From Beroe ovata (Eukaryota; Ctenophora; Nuda; Beroida; Beroidae): a stretch of DNA of 64,000 nt. Where the stretch lies: contig CAMPET010000263.1 of the NCBI GenBank assembly GCA_946803715.1, positions 29,053 through 93,052 of the forward strand, in the 5' to 3' direction. The position numbers and the translations under genes are program-made. The notes below the pieces were generated by a model. The model searched no databases. It was given only the letters and a program-made list of their open reading frames with translations, and had not been told where the DNA came from. This document shows, in pieces, positions 11,262 to 24,100 of the stretch. How positions within the stretch are numbered: position 1 is the stretch's first letter; the number at the start of each line of letters is the position of its first letter.

Positions 11262-14200
11262 ATGAATAACTGTTTTTGCCTTGGAGCAATATATTATGCA
11301 ACAATACTCCTTATGGTAAGCAGGAATCCTTTTACAGCTCTTACAACATATTAATCTTAATTCTAATAGCTCAATTGGTTATAAGTTGATTAGATAGCTA
11401 TTGTATATCATAAATATGTAACACATAACCATAAAGTAAAGCCTTAAAATAGATACAAATGAAACAAAGGATTCTATCATAAGTTTTGATTCACAACATC
11501 TTTTTTCCCAATGTCTACTGAGGCAGCTTGCAACAATGTAACTCTGGATTTCCATTGATTAGTTGGAAACTCTTTAGAGCCAATCCTTCGCTGCATACAA
11601 TTTTAAAGTAATCACTATTCGGGAAATCACTTGCTAGTGCTCTCTGAAATGTAAAAAAGGATTTTCATTGCGAATTATATATTCTTAGAGCCATTTCAAG
11701 ACATAGCAAGGACCTTTTTGTCAAAAGACATGGAAATTTGCTTACTATTGTGCAGCATTCCTGGCCGGCCTTGGGGGAACAAGATTCACCATCACTTCCA
11801 GATTGATTCTGTGGTTGGGCCAACTGAAATAGAAATTGATGCTTCGTTCCTTTTGGCTATCAATAAGCTTGATTATTCTCACCTGGATATCTAAGTATCT
11901 TAGATAGCACATTTCAAACAGCAAACCTTTCTTGAAGATCGAAAAAGATCTCTTCCCTGAAAAGATTGAGTATAAATTCATGGATAGAATAAAGATTAAG
12001 AATAAAAGTTTTTCCACATCATTTATGACGGGAGAACTAACGATAGGCTTGCAGGCATAGTCTTCTGAACCAACTATTGCATGAGCCTCAAAACCAGGCT
12101 TGCAAAAACCTGGGAGGGAAAACGTTCATAATATGAGTAGCTCATGATTCTCTCAAATAAACTGGCATTTAAGCCTTGAGTGACAAAAATTCATATGATG
12201 AATTTGTGTCAAAGCTACCCAACATACGTGCAGAGGGTAATGTTGTGGAAACATCACTGCTTGTCGTGAAAATTGGAAAATCAGTCACACTTTCAGCGTT
12301 CTGAAGCTCAACTTCCTCCTCCTCCTCCACAAACTGCAATGAAGTTGTGAGGAACTCTGATGTTGGTGGCAGGGTTTCTGTTGTTATTTCATCTGTAACT
12401 GCCTCATCAGTTGCCACTTCGTACATCAAAACTTGCTCTGGATCGTTTTTCTCTCCCACTACGGCTGGTTGCTCAACCTTTAGGTCTGCCAACTGCTGTT
12501 AGGATTTGTGAGTTATGATCAGAGGATATCACCTGATTGCATATCTGGTATCAACTGAATGATGAAGTATCTTTTTGTCCTTGAAATCAAAGGTCCTACA
12601 CTCACATCCAAAACTTCTTGATCGGTCAGAGACAATTTCTTACATATGTAATCGGCATTATTTTCTATTTTTTCCTTTTCAAATCCAGGGTCGCAGTGAG
12701 AGAAAACCAGGGCTGAAAGGAGGTGGTTACAAGTTGTGATATGAAAATGAATGTCTGAGAAAAGGGCATCTCAGAAACAGTGAGAAGATTGGTACCTGGT
12801 ATTAACGATGCCAAAAAGAAGCAAAGTATCATGACTGCTGGGAAACAATTGTCACTTCACAGTAATATATTCCAATTTTCAACAATTAATTGTCGAGGAT
12901 AAAGTGCGAAAGACTATGAAAGACTATGATTCATTCACAGTCAGAGGCAGAGCAAGTCAAAATCCTCGCTGGATCAGCAGATAAAACAACACATAATGTA
13001 TGAAAAGAGAAATGATGGTCCCCGGTCTCTGACTGTATAACGTCACCATTTCAAGGTCACGTTAGATCAATCCTGGTCAACCATTGGCTAATCCAGTCTC
13101 GGTATATTTGTGAAGTCGTGAGTTGAGTAGCAGAGTGAAGCCGTTGCACGGAAATGGTATACAAACGAGTAGAGGAGTGTAGAACACGTGGGTAGGACCC
13201 GAGAACCAATGAAATGAGAGGAGGTGTTTTCTCTCAGCCAATCAGAGCTCAGCAAATATCGTCCCTACTCCCTGCGACAATGTTCGATCGATGTTGAAAA
13301 GGACCCGAATACACAAATATCTTCTGTGATATCCACTCAAATATCGTCAGAAATTAGGCCCTCGCGAAGCATTCTATTGTAGACCGCAACATCTGATTTC
13401 ACTTCTTTTTGTGAGGAGCAAACGCCAAGATCTCTATATAGTATATTGACCTTTTTTGCCATGCCACATGTTACACTCTTAGCAGAATTCTACCCGATAT
13501 TGATATCCCACTCCCCAGGGGTTAGCGGCCTCCCTGCTGATTGGGACGAGCGCCTACATTTGGTGCAGATTCCCTCTGTATGGGGCCGAGACAGATCTTT
13601 CCTCCTTTGCCACTGTCGGGTTGTCGGTGGGCATTATCGCACTTGTTCTAGGTAACTACCGATGTTCAGATGGCGGGAAAAACCATGTTTTATCTCCCTC
13701 AACTTATGCTCATAACACACACTAACATCTAAAACACCATGCTAACACCTAACATCCCGCCATCCCATGTTCTATAGTTATCGAAGTTACAACTAACACC
13801 TATTCTCAACTCATACTAACTTACTACAACACCTTATAGCATACTATAACACCTATAGTATATCTATACTATAACACCTATACTATAACATACTAGAACA
13901 CCTCATGCTAATCGCACTATGACACCTACCCCTCTGTACAGCGGTGATCTTGCTGATAGTCATGTGCTGCAAGCACCGGGCACTGCTCTACATCATGGCC
14001 CTGCTCTCAGCTGTGGTCGTTTGTTTTCAACTCGGTGCTACACTCTGGTTACTCACTCAGGTACTGCTCGATAACTCAGGTATTACTCAGGAGATCCTTG
14101 CTGTACGGCATGTTAAACAAGGAATCGAAACCGTGGGGTTCCGTACAGACCGCTCTGTCACAGAACGACAGAAGTTGATAGCCTAATCACATTGCCCTCT

Positions 14201-15870
14201 CCCACACTTATTTCGCACTATTTTCTTGAGTGCATATTTCATGATTTATACCCTGCATATGCTGTAGTAATAGAGGCGTCTGAGAATGAAGGAATAATGA
14301 AGAAAATAAAAGATTCCTCAGTCGAAATTATTGTTTGAGTAGCGCAAATACCACCGTGTGTTATGGGCGTCATGGAATTTAATAGTACTGGGACTGTGAT
14401 ATTCTACTAGGAATTTATAATAGTACCCCCTGTCTCCCACAAATATAATCAGAGAATTACTCCAATCCAAAAACCACTTTTTTGGGAGTCATTTGCTAGC
14501 ACGATTTCATTTCATAGACTAATAGTTGTACTTCACACTGCTTCTCAATATCAATCAGAATTCCCAGTTACAAGTTAGATGCCTCAATATATTGTGTATT
14601 TGTACTGACAGTGTATGTATATGAAACAGATACGTTAACTCTGTTGAGACTTACGGCTTTTGAGTGTCCAATCCTTAGTGCGATTGGAGTGTGGTGATAA
14701 TTTAGAAATCAAATTTCAAGAATTAATTGACATTGTGAAAGCATAGATCTGAATCAGGGAATATTTCTAAACAGTAATCAAATCATATGTGAGAGCGATG
14801 TCTAACTCCAATCTGTGATCATATTGTGTTTTGGGCAGGGCGGGCCCAAATAATGGGTGTCAGGAGGAAGTGGGTCATTTGTTAATGAGTTCTGTGCTAA
14901 TTGCTACCACTCATGTTGTCATTATCTACATTCTACAAATGGTTTGGCACCTAATTGATTGTTTCTCATAGTCCATCCTACGGTCATCCAGTGTAAACTC
15001 ATAATTTGAGAAAAGCTTTCAATTAGTTAATGAGATATTCGCGTTCCACAATCTCCTGACTTCAAGTTGAGAAGTCCATGCAATAAATGGAACGCGCGAA
15101 CTTTCCTCAATGTGAAAATGACCCCTAATCATATCTACTTAAATTTCGCGCATGGCGCGCGCGCACATACGTTCATTCCCTCACGCGTGAAGTGTTCAAT
15201 CTGAAATCAACTCAATGAAACTCGTGCTTTTTTTCAGGAAAGTGGCGGTAGGATAGACGTTATGAATCTGGACACATACCCAGACACACCAGAATACATT
15301 GACAATGTACAAACAGAGGTAAAGTTACATGAACAACTAAACCACAACCTTTTTCTATTTAACTGATACTGCTGCTACAGTGTAACAGAATGATTTCTGT
15401 GTTCTGATTCAAATTACTGTACAGCGCTAATCGCTATATTTGACTAATCTCAACTCCCCATGCCTGCAGTTCAATTGCTGTGGAATCACTGCGCCTACTG
15501 ACTGGGTAGCAACTGAATGGGGACAGGCCGCAGCCAATGCAAACAAGCTACCCGCCTCGTGCTGTGACGTCACAGCAGACTCCTGTCAGAGTGATAGGGC
15601 GTACACTGTGGGCTGCGGGGCTCTGGTGGACCGGTACATGGACATATGCTACAATATCATACTCATAACGGCCATAGTGATTCTAGTTATTCAGGTAATT
15701 TCGACATATCAACTTGATTCTTTGCATTCAAATTCAGGAAAGAAGTGGTTTGTTTTCGTTGACATATTTCGATCATGAAAAACCTCGTGTTTCAGCTGGC
15801 TGTTATTGTACTATCGTGCTGTGTTGCTCGAGCTCTCAAGGAAAGAGCTTATGAAGAACTAAGCGAGTAA
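11262..15870 (+). CDS. tetraspanin (complete, six coding exons, 228 aa)
   Basis: Coding exons are 11262-11315, 13519-13651, 13942-14060, 15238-15318, 15470-15694 and 15796-15870 (TAA), with phases that agree throughout. The protein has four membrane segments: about 8-32 (split between exons 1 and 2), 47-70, 75-100 and 188-215. The large extracellular loop (about 101-187) carries the tetraspanin CCG motif (residues 132-134), a P-x-S-C-C motif (C160, C161) and two further cysteines (C168, C178), so six in all. Tetraspanins are plasma-membrane or endosomal scaffolds that organise partner proteins. The loop is short but complete. The start is the ATG whose exon reads directly into membrane segment 1. 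Intron 1 (2.2 kb) contains another gene on the opposite strand. An AATAAA lies 236 bases after the stop. The exact subfamily is not clear. Confidence 0.92.
12169..12832 (-). CDS. small secreted acidic protein, nested in tetraspanin intron 1
   Basis: Three exons join in phase on the minus strand: 12832-12796, 12712-12606 and 12495-12169 (TGA), giving 156 aa. Donors are GTACC and GTGAG, and acceptors are CTTTCAG and CTAACAG. The N-terminus (MILCFFLASLIPALVFS) is a classical signal peptide, with cleavage plausible before His-Cys. The mature part has only two cysteines and a Thr/Ser/Glu-rich acidic tail including five consecutive Glu residues. No family is recognised. Support comes from the signal peptide plus consistent phases. 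Homology support is lacking. It lies wholly within the first intron of the tetraspanin gene on the other strand. Confidence 0.55.
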
Positions 15871-16105
15871 TGAGAGACATGATACAGACACTGGTTTAGG
15901 AGGAAGCGCGGTTTCACGCACTGTGTGAACTTTAATTTGGTTTGAAATAGATATAGATTGAATATAGAAATAGTTTATTCCACAGTCAATGACTTGTATT
16001 TCAACAAATGAGAAGTTACTTGACGCATTTGAGCTATTGATCATTTATAGATGGAGATTGAGCTAAGTTCTGTTCTTAAAAACGTGTCTTGCCTATTTTC
16101 CAAAC

Positions 16106-16111
16106 AATAAA
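16106..16111 (+). terminator. AATAAA polyadenylation signal candidate for the tetraspanin gene
   Basis: Canonical hexamer 236 bases downstream of the tetraspanin stop codon, in the convergent gap before the next (minus-strand) gene. Confidence 0.5.
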
Positions 16112-16514
16112 CTTCTCTACTCTTGAACAACAAACTTAAAGCAGTGATGCCGTAACAAACAGTTTAAAATGCAGAGTAATTTTTTGTAAAAAACCAACAT
16201 ATAACTATGAAAATATAAACAGTCTTTATAACACCTCAAATAATCGTACCATTCGGACCCAAAGTTCCTACTTTTCATTAAAAATACCCTCGAAAAAACC
16301 AAAATATGTCCAGAAGAAGCTTTCGATACATTATCAACTCTAACTGCAAAAGTATCGGTGTCTATTTTAGTGGGATTTCATGAAGAAATGTGACCACCAC
16401 AACAGTTGGTTCTGAAAGGAAAAATGTGGGATTAGGAGAAACATTAAAAGATGTTTCCTTGGAAAGTAATTTCTCTTTCCGTTTAATGAAAAAATTCAGT
16501 GATTTGGAAGAAAA

Positions 16515-19130
16515 CTAACTTGGGGCATCAATGTTGAAGTGTAGGGTATGATTCCCGGAAAATGCATACTGTTCCCACAGTTTTGGCGAGTTTTCGTTGT
16601 GCAATGCGAAGTTTTCCGCAACTTTCTCACCTGAAGAAAAAAAAATACGTCACTTCAATAGAACAAGAACTCCCATCTCAACAAACTGATAGACAGAATT
16701 TCTGTTCAACGTTCATTGAAATCAATATTCAATAGTTTAATGACCCAGATAGAGATTGACTCACCCTCTTCGTTACATAAGTCAGCAGTCATAGTGAATG
16801 TTTCATCGCACCGCACACTCACAACACGCAGATTGTCATTGGAGTGAAGAGTAAACGCTATGCTTCCAGGAGTTTTCTGAAATTGATAGAAATACACATC
16901 TGTACAAATATTTGAGAAGCTGACAAGTGGCACTAATTTAACTGTCACATAGGTCGCACGACACCTATATGGATGAATCAAGCGCGGTTTAGCCACAAAT
17001 GAACGCGCGGCACGCGCGCGAAACTGAATCCATAGCGCGCTATCAGAATAATTCGACACGCTGCGCCTTCCAGAAAATCCAATGTTGCCAATGGCAATTC
17101 CCAGGATTTTTGCCCTAAAACTTCACTTCATGGGCTCCATCCTCGAAGTTTTGACTTACTGTGCTACGGGTGATGAATCGCTTGTGAACGGCACCTGAAT
17201 AATCAAGAGAGGAGGTTAAACTTATGATTCAGTTTCAGCCCTCAGGCCAAAGATACTCGATAGCATATTATTCTCTATCAAAACAAATTCTTTCGGGATT
17301 CGATAATCTATACACTCAGGTTATCCAAAAACAACAGAAAGTTTGCTAATTGAGCGATACCCACCGTTACTCTCTGAAGCGGGAAGGTGAGGTGCGGTGG
17401 CTAGTCTTTGTACCGCAGGGGGCGGCACTGGATGATGGTAATTCCACAGAGCGGCGGCGTAGTAGTAGGCAGGGTGGGGAGGTGGCATGGAGGGCGGCAT
17501 AAACCTGTGAATAGAATGGGTGTAGGTGGGGTAGTAAGAAGGTTGGGTTTATGTCTGGTTTTGGGTGAGAGGGAATGACAGAGAAGTGTGCTCAGACTAT
17601 AGAAGTGTAGAAGTGTATCCAATAGCTTTACCCATGGTGGAAGTAGGGTGGACAGCACTGGTTACCATGGGGACAACAGAGGAATGGAGGTCTGACTTCA
17701 TCACACGTTAGTTCCTTACTACACTCCTGCAAAGTGATAATAGCATATCATCCATCTACTGTTGTTAAAATGTGATCAAAATCGCATGACTACTATAGCC
17801 TGCCAGTCAATATCATTCCCTATATATACTTATATACTCACAGTTTCCTAGAAAACTATGAGCAAATCTATTAATCAAGTCATGGAAAGAGGATACAAGA
17901 GGTTAAGATATCGGAGTGGTCTGGATTAAAATAATACCTGGATATTGGCATCTGGTGTTGGGAGACACGCAGGCCACTCCTCAGTGCTGTCTTTGTTGAT
18001 AAGATCTGTCTTTGTGATGTCAGGTATCTTATCATACAACTGTTTAAGATTGTCCAACTCCACTGCCTCACCACTCTTGAGTTTCGCAAAAACGTCTTCC
18101 CCCTGGGTATAGACATGTGTATGTTTGTGTATAGTGAATGGTTGTGTAATATGTATTGATGTTTTGTATGTTTGTGTATAGTGTATGTCGTCGATGGATA
18201 CTGTATAGTGTACTGTTGTATCGTTAGGGCATCATCACATGCCAGCAACTGGGGTATGGGAAACATCAAATGACAGTCAATCTGTGAAGGAAGTGTGAAA
18301 TGGAACTTCACCTGTGCTTCAGATGACTTGTTCAGGTCAAGGCTTATTGACTTTAGTTGATCAATGATCTCAACACCTGTACTTTCTTCTTCTTTACCTG
18401 ATTTGATTTCAGTCAGCCATCTTTTGACCAACAGAAGTACATTCGTTAGGATTTACCAACTAAGCAATATGGTGAATCTAGTACCTTGAATCAAATCATG
18501 GCCATTGCTATTCTCTTTTGATATTTCACTCTGGATAGACTGCAACTCTTCTGCAATATCCACTGGAGATTTTTCTTTGGCATTCTCTGTGAAAACCTTG
18601 GCAAACCTTGGCTTGTTGGAATTTTTATGTCGATAGTGTCCATGAGCAGGCATGGTCCTATCAGGAACATTTGAAGATATTGATGTTACAACTGGATTAG
18701 ATAACTCTGTGGTCTGCTTTTCCTTTCCAGTAGATGCTTCATTTTGAGGGTCTTTCACTTTTGAGGCAATTGGATCAGTTGTAGAGTCAATAGAGGTGGG
18801 TTGAGGCTTCACATCTCTCTTCTCATTATTGCGTGGCTTGGAAAATCTCCTATTAGAAACATTACTATTCCTTGGCGGGGATCGATCTCTGTTTCTAGGG
18901 GGATTGAATCTGTCCCTCTGATTACTTCTATTCCTGTTATCATTGTAGAACTTCTGCTGTCTATCAAATCGTTGGTCACTGTGATGCCTTTGGTCTATTC
19001 TATAAGTTGGCTTATGATGAAAATCATCATATTGGTCTTTATTTCTTGAGTTCTTGAAAGTTGCATCTTGACTTTGCCTCCCTGAACCACCTTGGGATGA
19101 AACTTCTTCAGAGTTTGACTTTGTGGACAT
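16515..19130 (-). CDS. unrecognised disordered Arg/Asn-rich protein with Cys-rich and C-terminal beta-type segments (464 aa)
   Basis: Eight exons close in phase: 19130-18485, 18397-18312, 18102-17938, 17726-17632, 17504-17365, 17194-17160, 16876-16765 and 16630-16515 (TAG). The N-terminal ~200 residues are disordered and rich in Arg, Asn, Ser and Pro (NRDRSPPRNSN, RRFSKPRNNEKRD), a composition common in RNA-associated proteins. Short helical segments follow (EELQSIQSEI, DNLKQLYDKI). A Cys-rich patch (CSKELTCDE, then CCPHGNQCC) may bind metal. Next comes a Pro/His/Tyr/Ala-rich linker (MPPSMPPPHPAYYYAAA). The C-terminal ~90 residues look like a compact beta-rich fold ending FNIDAPS. The start is the first ATG after a plausible leader. 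It is convergent with the tetraspanin gene. I do not assign a function. Confidence 0.7.
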
Positions 19131-20364
19131 TTTAACCTGCAGTGTGTTTCAATGAAGCAAAGATTTCCTATTTATGCTAAAAAGGATAAATTGCTGCCGA
19201 GTATAACAGCAGCCAACACAAATTCTCTCCTCATTGAATCAAGAAAGATCAATACTTTACAAATAAACCAATGAAAGGGCCTTAAAAGAATTCATATCCT
19301 TAACTAACAAGCTATTATAGTCAGAAAGCCAGCATGATCACAGATCAACGCATGTAGGATATCTTCAGGATCATCAAAAATGCAGCAGAATTGTATATCA
19401 TAAACAGAGAGTGCAGAACAAAAGAGCTACAATATGAATCAGACAACAGAGATGTGCAGCATGAAACGAAATTAAGTTTGGAAGACAATGAAACCGAATG
19501 CGCGCGGCGCGACCAGAAATTTTGAAAATGGTATTCAGAAATTGTGAATAGATGAAAAATTCCATGATCATTTGTTAATTATTTATTAATTTAGATCAAG
19601 TTATAATAAAAATTTAAATAGCATTCGTCAATTGTCATCAATAATTAGAACTGTCTGGGACGCGCCGCGCACTATTTATTCTTGTGATTATGCAAATTCG
19701 AATGATTTGATGAAGGAGCAATCTCGGCGCGTTACGAATCAGTGCGGGCTATACATCTGCATTCATGGAATGTACACTGCATTTCAGTTTGGCCGTATTT
19801 GCTGGCTAAACCTGGTACTCTTTCATGCCAGGGATGGAATAAATTCTAGCAAAAGACCATAAACACTTTGTATTGGATGAGAGGCAATATTTGATTATTC
19901 TTACAATACACTTCGATGTAGGTATTTTAGAGAGAGATGTTCCATGTTTCGGTCAAGATTTGACTCATTGCCTCCAGTATTAATGAAACAATCCTAGCTA
20001 CTCCTACATGTCTATCATCCAGCGCTAGTGCATTCCACAAATAATGATCTAATCATACATATCAAAAATCAAATCCTCAAATCGAAAAACATAATTCAAG
20101 ATAGGCATATAATCAATAAAATGTGATAATGATGAGATAACATATGCTAATTATAGTACGGGTCAAATTATTGCTGTAATCAATCCTCAAATATAAAATA
20201 TTTTCAAATTCCTCCATGATATCCTCCAAATTCCTATATGTGATCTCGCTGAAGGGCGCGGCCGTGATGCTCTATACACGCGAGCTCCTCATTCCTCAAA
20301 CGTTGCAACAACTGTTGAAAGGTGTAATATCCGAGCAGAATATAAGTTGCCGTAGAAGAAACTG
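19131..20364. other. intergenic region between two minus-strand genes
   Basis: Presumably includes the promoter of the 464-aa protein gene and the 3' UTR of the TRPM2-type gene. GCGCGGCGCG at about 19502 is matched by its inverse CGCGCCGCGC at about 19661, suggesting a short (~175-bp) foldback. The rest is AT-rich without a supported gene. Confidence 0.5.
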
Positions 20365-21137
20365 CTACACGTAGGTGTCAGAAGCAGCTGACGGGTCTGA
20401 GTAGGGACTGTACGCTTTGAGAGTGGAGAGACACTTCTTTAGGTAGATTTCCATGTTGGGGTGAATGTTGGGACGTCTCGATACGCTGTACCATTCGATT
20501 GTGTCGACATCTCGACCTCTCTGAAATGGGAGATAGGGTGAGGGGTTCAATCGATACTTTGATGCGATTTGATTGATCATGAGACCACAGTCGCCATTGG
20601 AACAAGGAATCACTCAAATGAGTGAGAGTGGAATGGTTTAGCTTACCTCGAAGTTGAATGGGAGGTGGCTGTTGTCGTCGTGAACTGAAGCGGCAACGGC
20701 CTCAATCCAAGCGTTGTCCGTGTTCAGAGAGTTGTCCAGATAACTCTTGGTAAGCTGAAAAAGTTGAAAATGAGTAGTTTTATAGTAGGTACCTATGTAG
20801 TTTTAGAAAAATTAGCCAGGTTTGAGCCCCCTCTTTTGTAAAGCGAATGACTTCGGGAGGCATCCTAATCGATTGTTACCTCTTTGTATTGTTCAAATGC
20901 GGCGTCAATAGCGGCTTTGACGGCAGTTTGGCTGGCAACACTTCTCATTTGACCAGCATAGCACTGCTCCAATACCACTCTCTGATGCGCTTGCTTGAGC
21001 GGCTCATTCGCTCCCACATAGCCCTGCCAGAATGTAATGAATCAGAGAGACGAGAACTTTCCCCTCAGTTTCTACAACTTTCTCCCGGAATGATCAGTAG
21101 AAAGCTGAACACACGCACAAACACACACACACAAACA

Positions 21138-21169
<32 letters not shown>

Positions 21170-24100
21170 AACACACACACACACACTCACTCACCTGTGG
21201 GAAAGAGTACTGATCGGAACCCTTCATCTTTAGGAGAAGAACTTCAACGACGGGCAGGCCCTGTTTGTTGATAATGTTACTGGGGGAGTCGGGCAGGAGT
21301 GATACCATGGCTGTCGCTTCCTCCTGGTACCTGAGGAGAGACTGTGTCATCGAGATCGGAAATTAGGAATGAGGTGCCATCATGGCGAAAATTCTGATTT
21401 ATCAAGTATGTTACAAACAGTTCTTAACATGGTTATGTGTGTGTGTGTGTTTGTGTCTGTGTGTGTGTGTCTGTGTCTGTGTGTGCGCTTTCTGTGGAAA
21501 TCAAAGACGCATGTACGTGGTCTCGTGTGCTCTTTTGTGTGACCAATGATTACTCAGTATATGTTTTGTATGTGGTGGGTTATTAGTTACTAGCATATCT
21601 AACTCCGTTACGATTATCATGAAAAATGAACATAAATACGGCCACAAATAACTGAAGATAGAATTTAATTGTTCTGGTATTATTACGAATATGATCAATA
21701 TATTACTTAAATATTTGTAGATAATAATTAGGCGCCTTGTTGGATCATTATCTCATGGTTGTACAGAAATAAAACAAACACAAATTACACAGAATACACA
21801 CGAAAGAGGGAGAAAGTAGGCGGTAACCTGGTAACCAGTGTGATAGCCAATTTGTTCGGGCCCCATCGGAAAAGATTACCCCGGTGTTTCAACCCCGTCC
21901 TTCCCTTGGGATTTCTAGGGGGTGAAAAACATGGATTACACTTGCAATTACTGCCACTCTCGTCCAACACGAATTCTTGTAGAAATATTTCCTTGTATTT
22001 CGAAAATCTCACCGAGGGAAGCCGTTGATAACTTCGTACGGACACACGACACTAACACGGTCCAGACCGTCGGCACTGACTTGATTAAACTTCAGCTGAG
22101 ACCTGTGAGAGAGAGTGAAACTGGATTTGGAGAGCAAGAAAGGAGTTAAATAGTATACTGGGTGGGACTGGGAGGAGAGACTGAGTTTCACTGAGGGAAG
22201 CATTACCGAGTGAAAGAGAGGGGGGAAGTGGTGTGTTGGACAGAGGGAAGCACGAGACTGTGTCAAAGTAAGAGTGTGAAGCGTGACGAATATGTCGATA
22301 TGTATATGGGTGAGGGTTGCGTCTCCACTAAACAGTGAAACATGTCTCACGCGGGCTACCACCAAATATTATTATGCGACGTATGAAAATGTCGTGTGTC
22401 AGGGTGGATAAATCACATTCTGCGAACTGACGAAATTAGGAGTATTTCGATTGTACGAAAAATAAGAAACGTACGGCATCTTGGGGTCACAGTCCAGCTC
22501 ATTAGGATGATCACTCTCAAATCCAGGAGGATTGTACTCATCGAACGAAATCTGGAGAGAGGAGATGAAATGGCGATAAAATTGTAAAAATTCAATGGGT
22601 TGGATAGCATGGGGAAGTGTTCTCACTGTAGCTTTGTATAACAATATCAAAAAATCCCGTGTATCCAAAAATCCCGTGTATTCCTCTATGAATGTTTGGT
22701 AAACGGCGAAATCAACAGAGCACTACAAACTCACATCCCAGGGTATCTTGTCTTTCTGGATCTTGAGTCTCTCGACATTAGATCCGGGATAGGGGGTGAT
22801 GAGGGAGTACTTGTGTGTTGCCATGGTTGCCCACGTGGCTATTGTCGTTTCCGGCTTGAGGAGAGGGGTTATAGTGAGTTGGGAGGGGGTTGCTCATGTC
22901 ATGGTAATGCCAGGTTGTCAAGTTTAATTCATTTCCCAAACAAACACTTGTATTGATGCTTAGCGCCACAAAATCACAGAAAGAACGTTGAATTAAAAGC
23001 AAAATATAAAGCTCCAATCATGACGTGTAAGAATCAGAAATAATTATCAGATTTCATAATCAGTAGTCATGCAAGCTGGATGACGTAGTGGTGAGTGGAT
23101 AGAATAGTTATGAATGGACTAGTGGTTGATTAAACTTGAAGCAACCTCAGACTCTTCATGAAATTGAATATCAAGAAAGTGTAACCTGCTAACGTATTCT
23201 AAGATCACGTGACCTTGAATGAATGAAAAGAAGATTCTACAAAATAAAGTTTTGTATGAACACAAACATCACCACGAAGTCAAGAGGATAGGACATTTTC
23301 ATGAAATAGCCATCACAAAGAAATAGGTCCCATACATGGCACACTGCACAGCAAGCTGGATCAAGGAAAGAATGAATGAGCAAAATCAAAGGTTATCTGT
23401 TAAGCATCCGGAAGATTCATTCCAATGAAAGTCCTTTGATCGACTCGAATCACCTCATGAGAGATAGGTTCATGCAAGTCTGTCAATTGAGGGTCAAGGT
23501 CATTCTCTCTTGCCAGCACCAGCAGGAGACTTGATCAGTAAAACAGCATTATCCGGCCTCCCCCTCTGATATTAAAACCCTCCAGCGATCACCCAAACAT
23601 ATCGTCATCAGTTACCTTCTCTTGAACAGTGGCCTCTGGCAAGTTTTGTGAAGGAGCAGTTTCCTCACCACCGTCCTCGTCCTCTGTAATGTTGGATAGT
23701 TGTGCAGAGTTCCGCCGGGCTTGGACTCTCTTCAGAACCTTCTCGAACAGCTCAAGAGATTTTGTCTTGGCGTCTGAGGGCGGGAAAGCGGTTGCTAAAC
23801 TCGTCTTCGATCCACTGTCATCTGATTCTGAGACCTTTCCAGGAGTTCGGTTGATGCCAGCAGTGGTGACACGTCTCTGAAGTCCAATCACAAGATGAAG
23901 GGAACATGAATATCAAGGATTGTTTCAATGAACTTCAAGGAGTCATTCATGAAATCATGTGGGAAGGGTTCTCATAAAAGTGGACAACTTCATGGATAAT
24001 ATTGCATCATTATCAAAGTTGGAGACATCATTTACGTTTTTATTGGGTTTATCAAAAAATATAAACAATTAGGTACGGCATTACAAGGCGTTCATTCCAC

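Noticed and set aside
21072-21350. Open frames across the CA/TG repeat
   Set aside because: Cys-Val runs come from the dinucleotide repeat. The true exon (21330-21195) ends at the GTGAGT donor before it.
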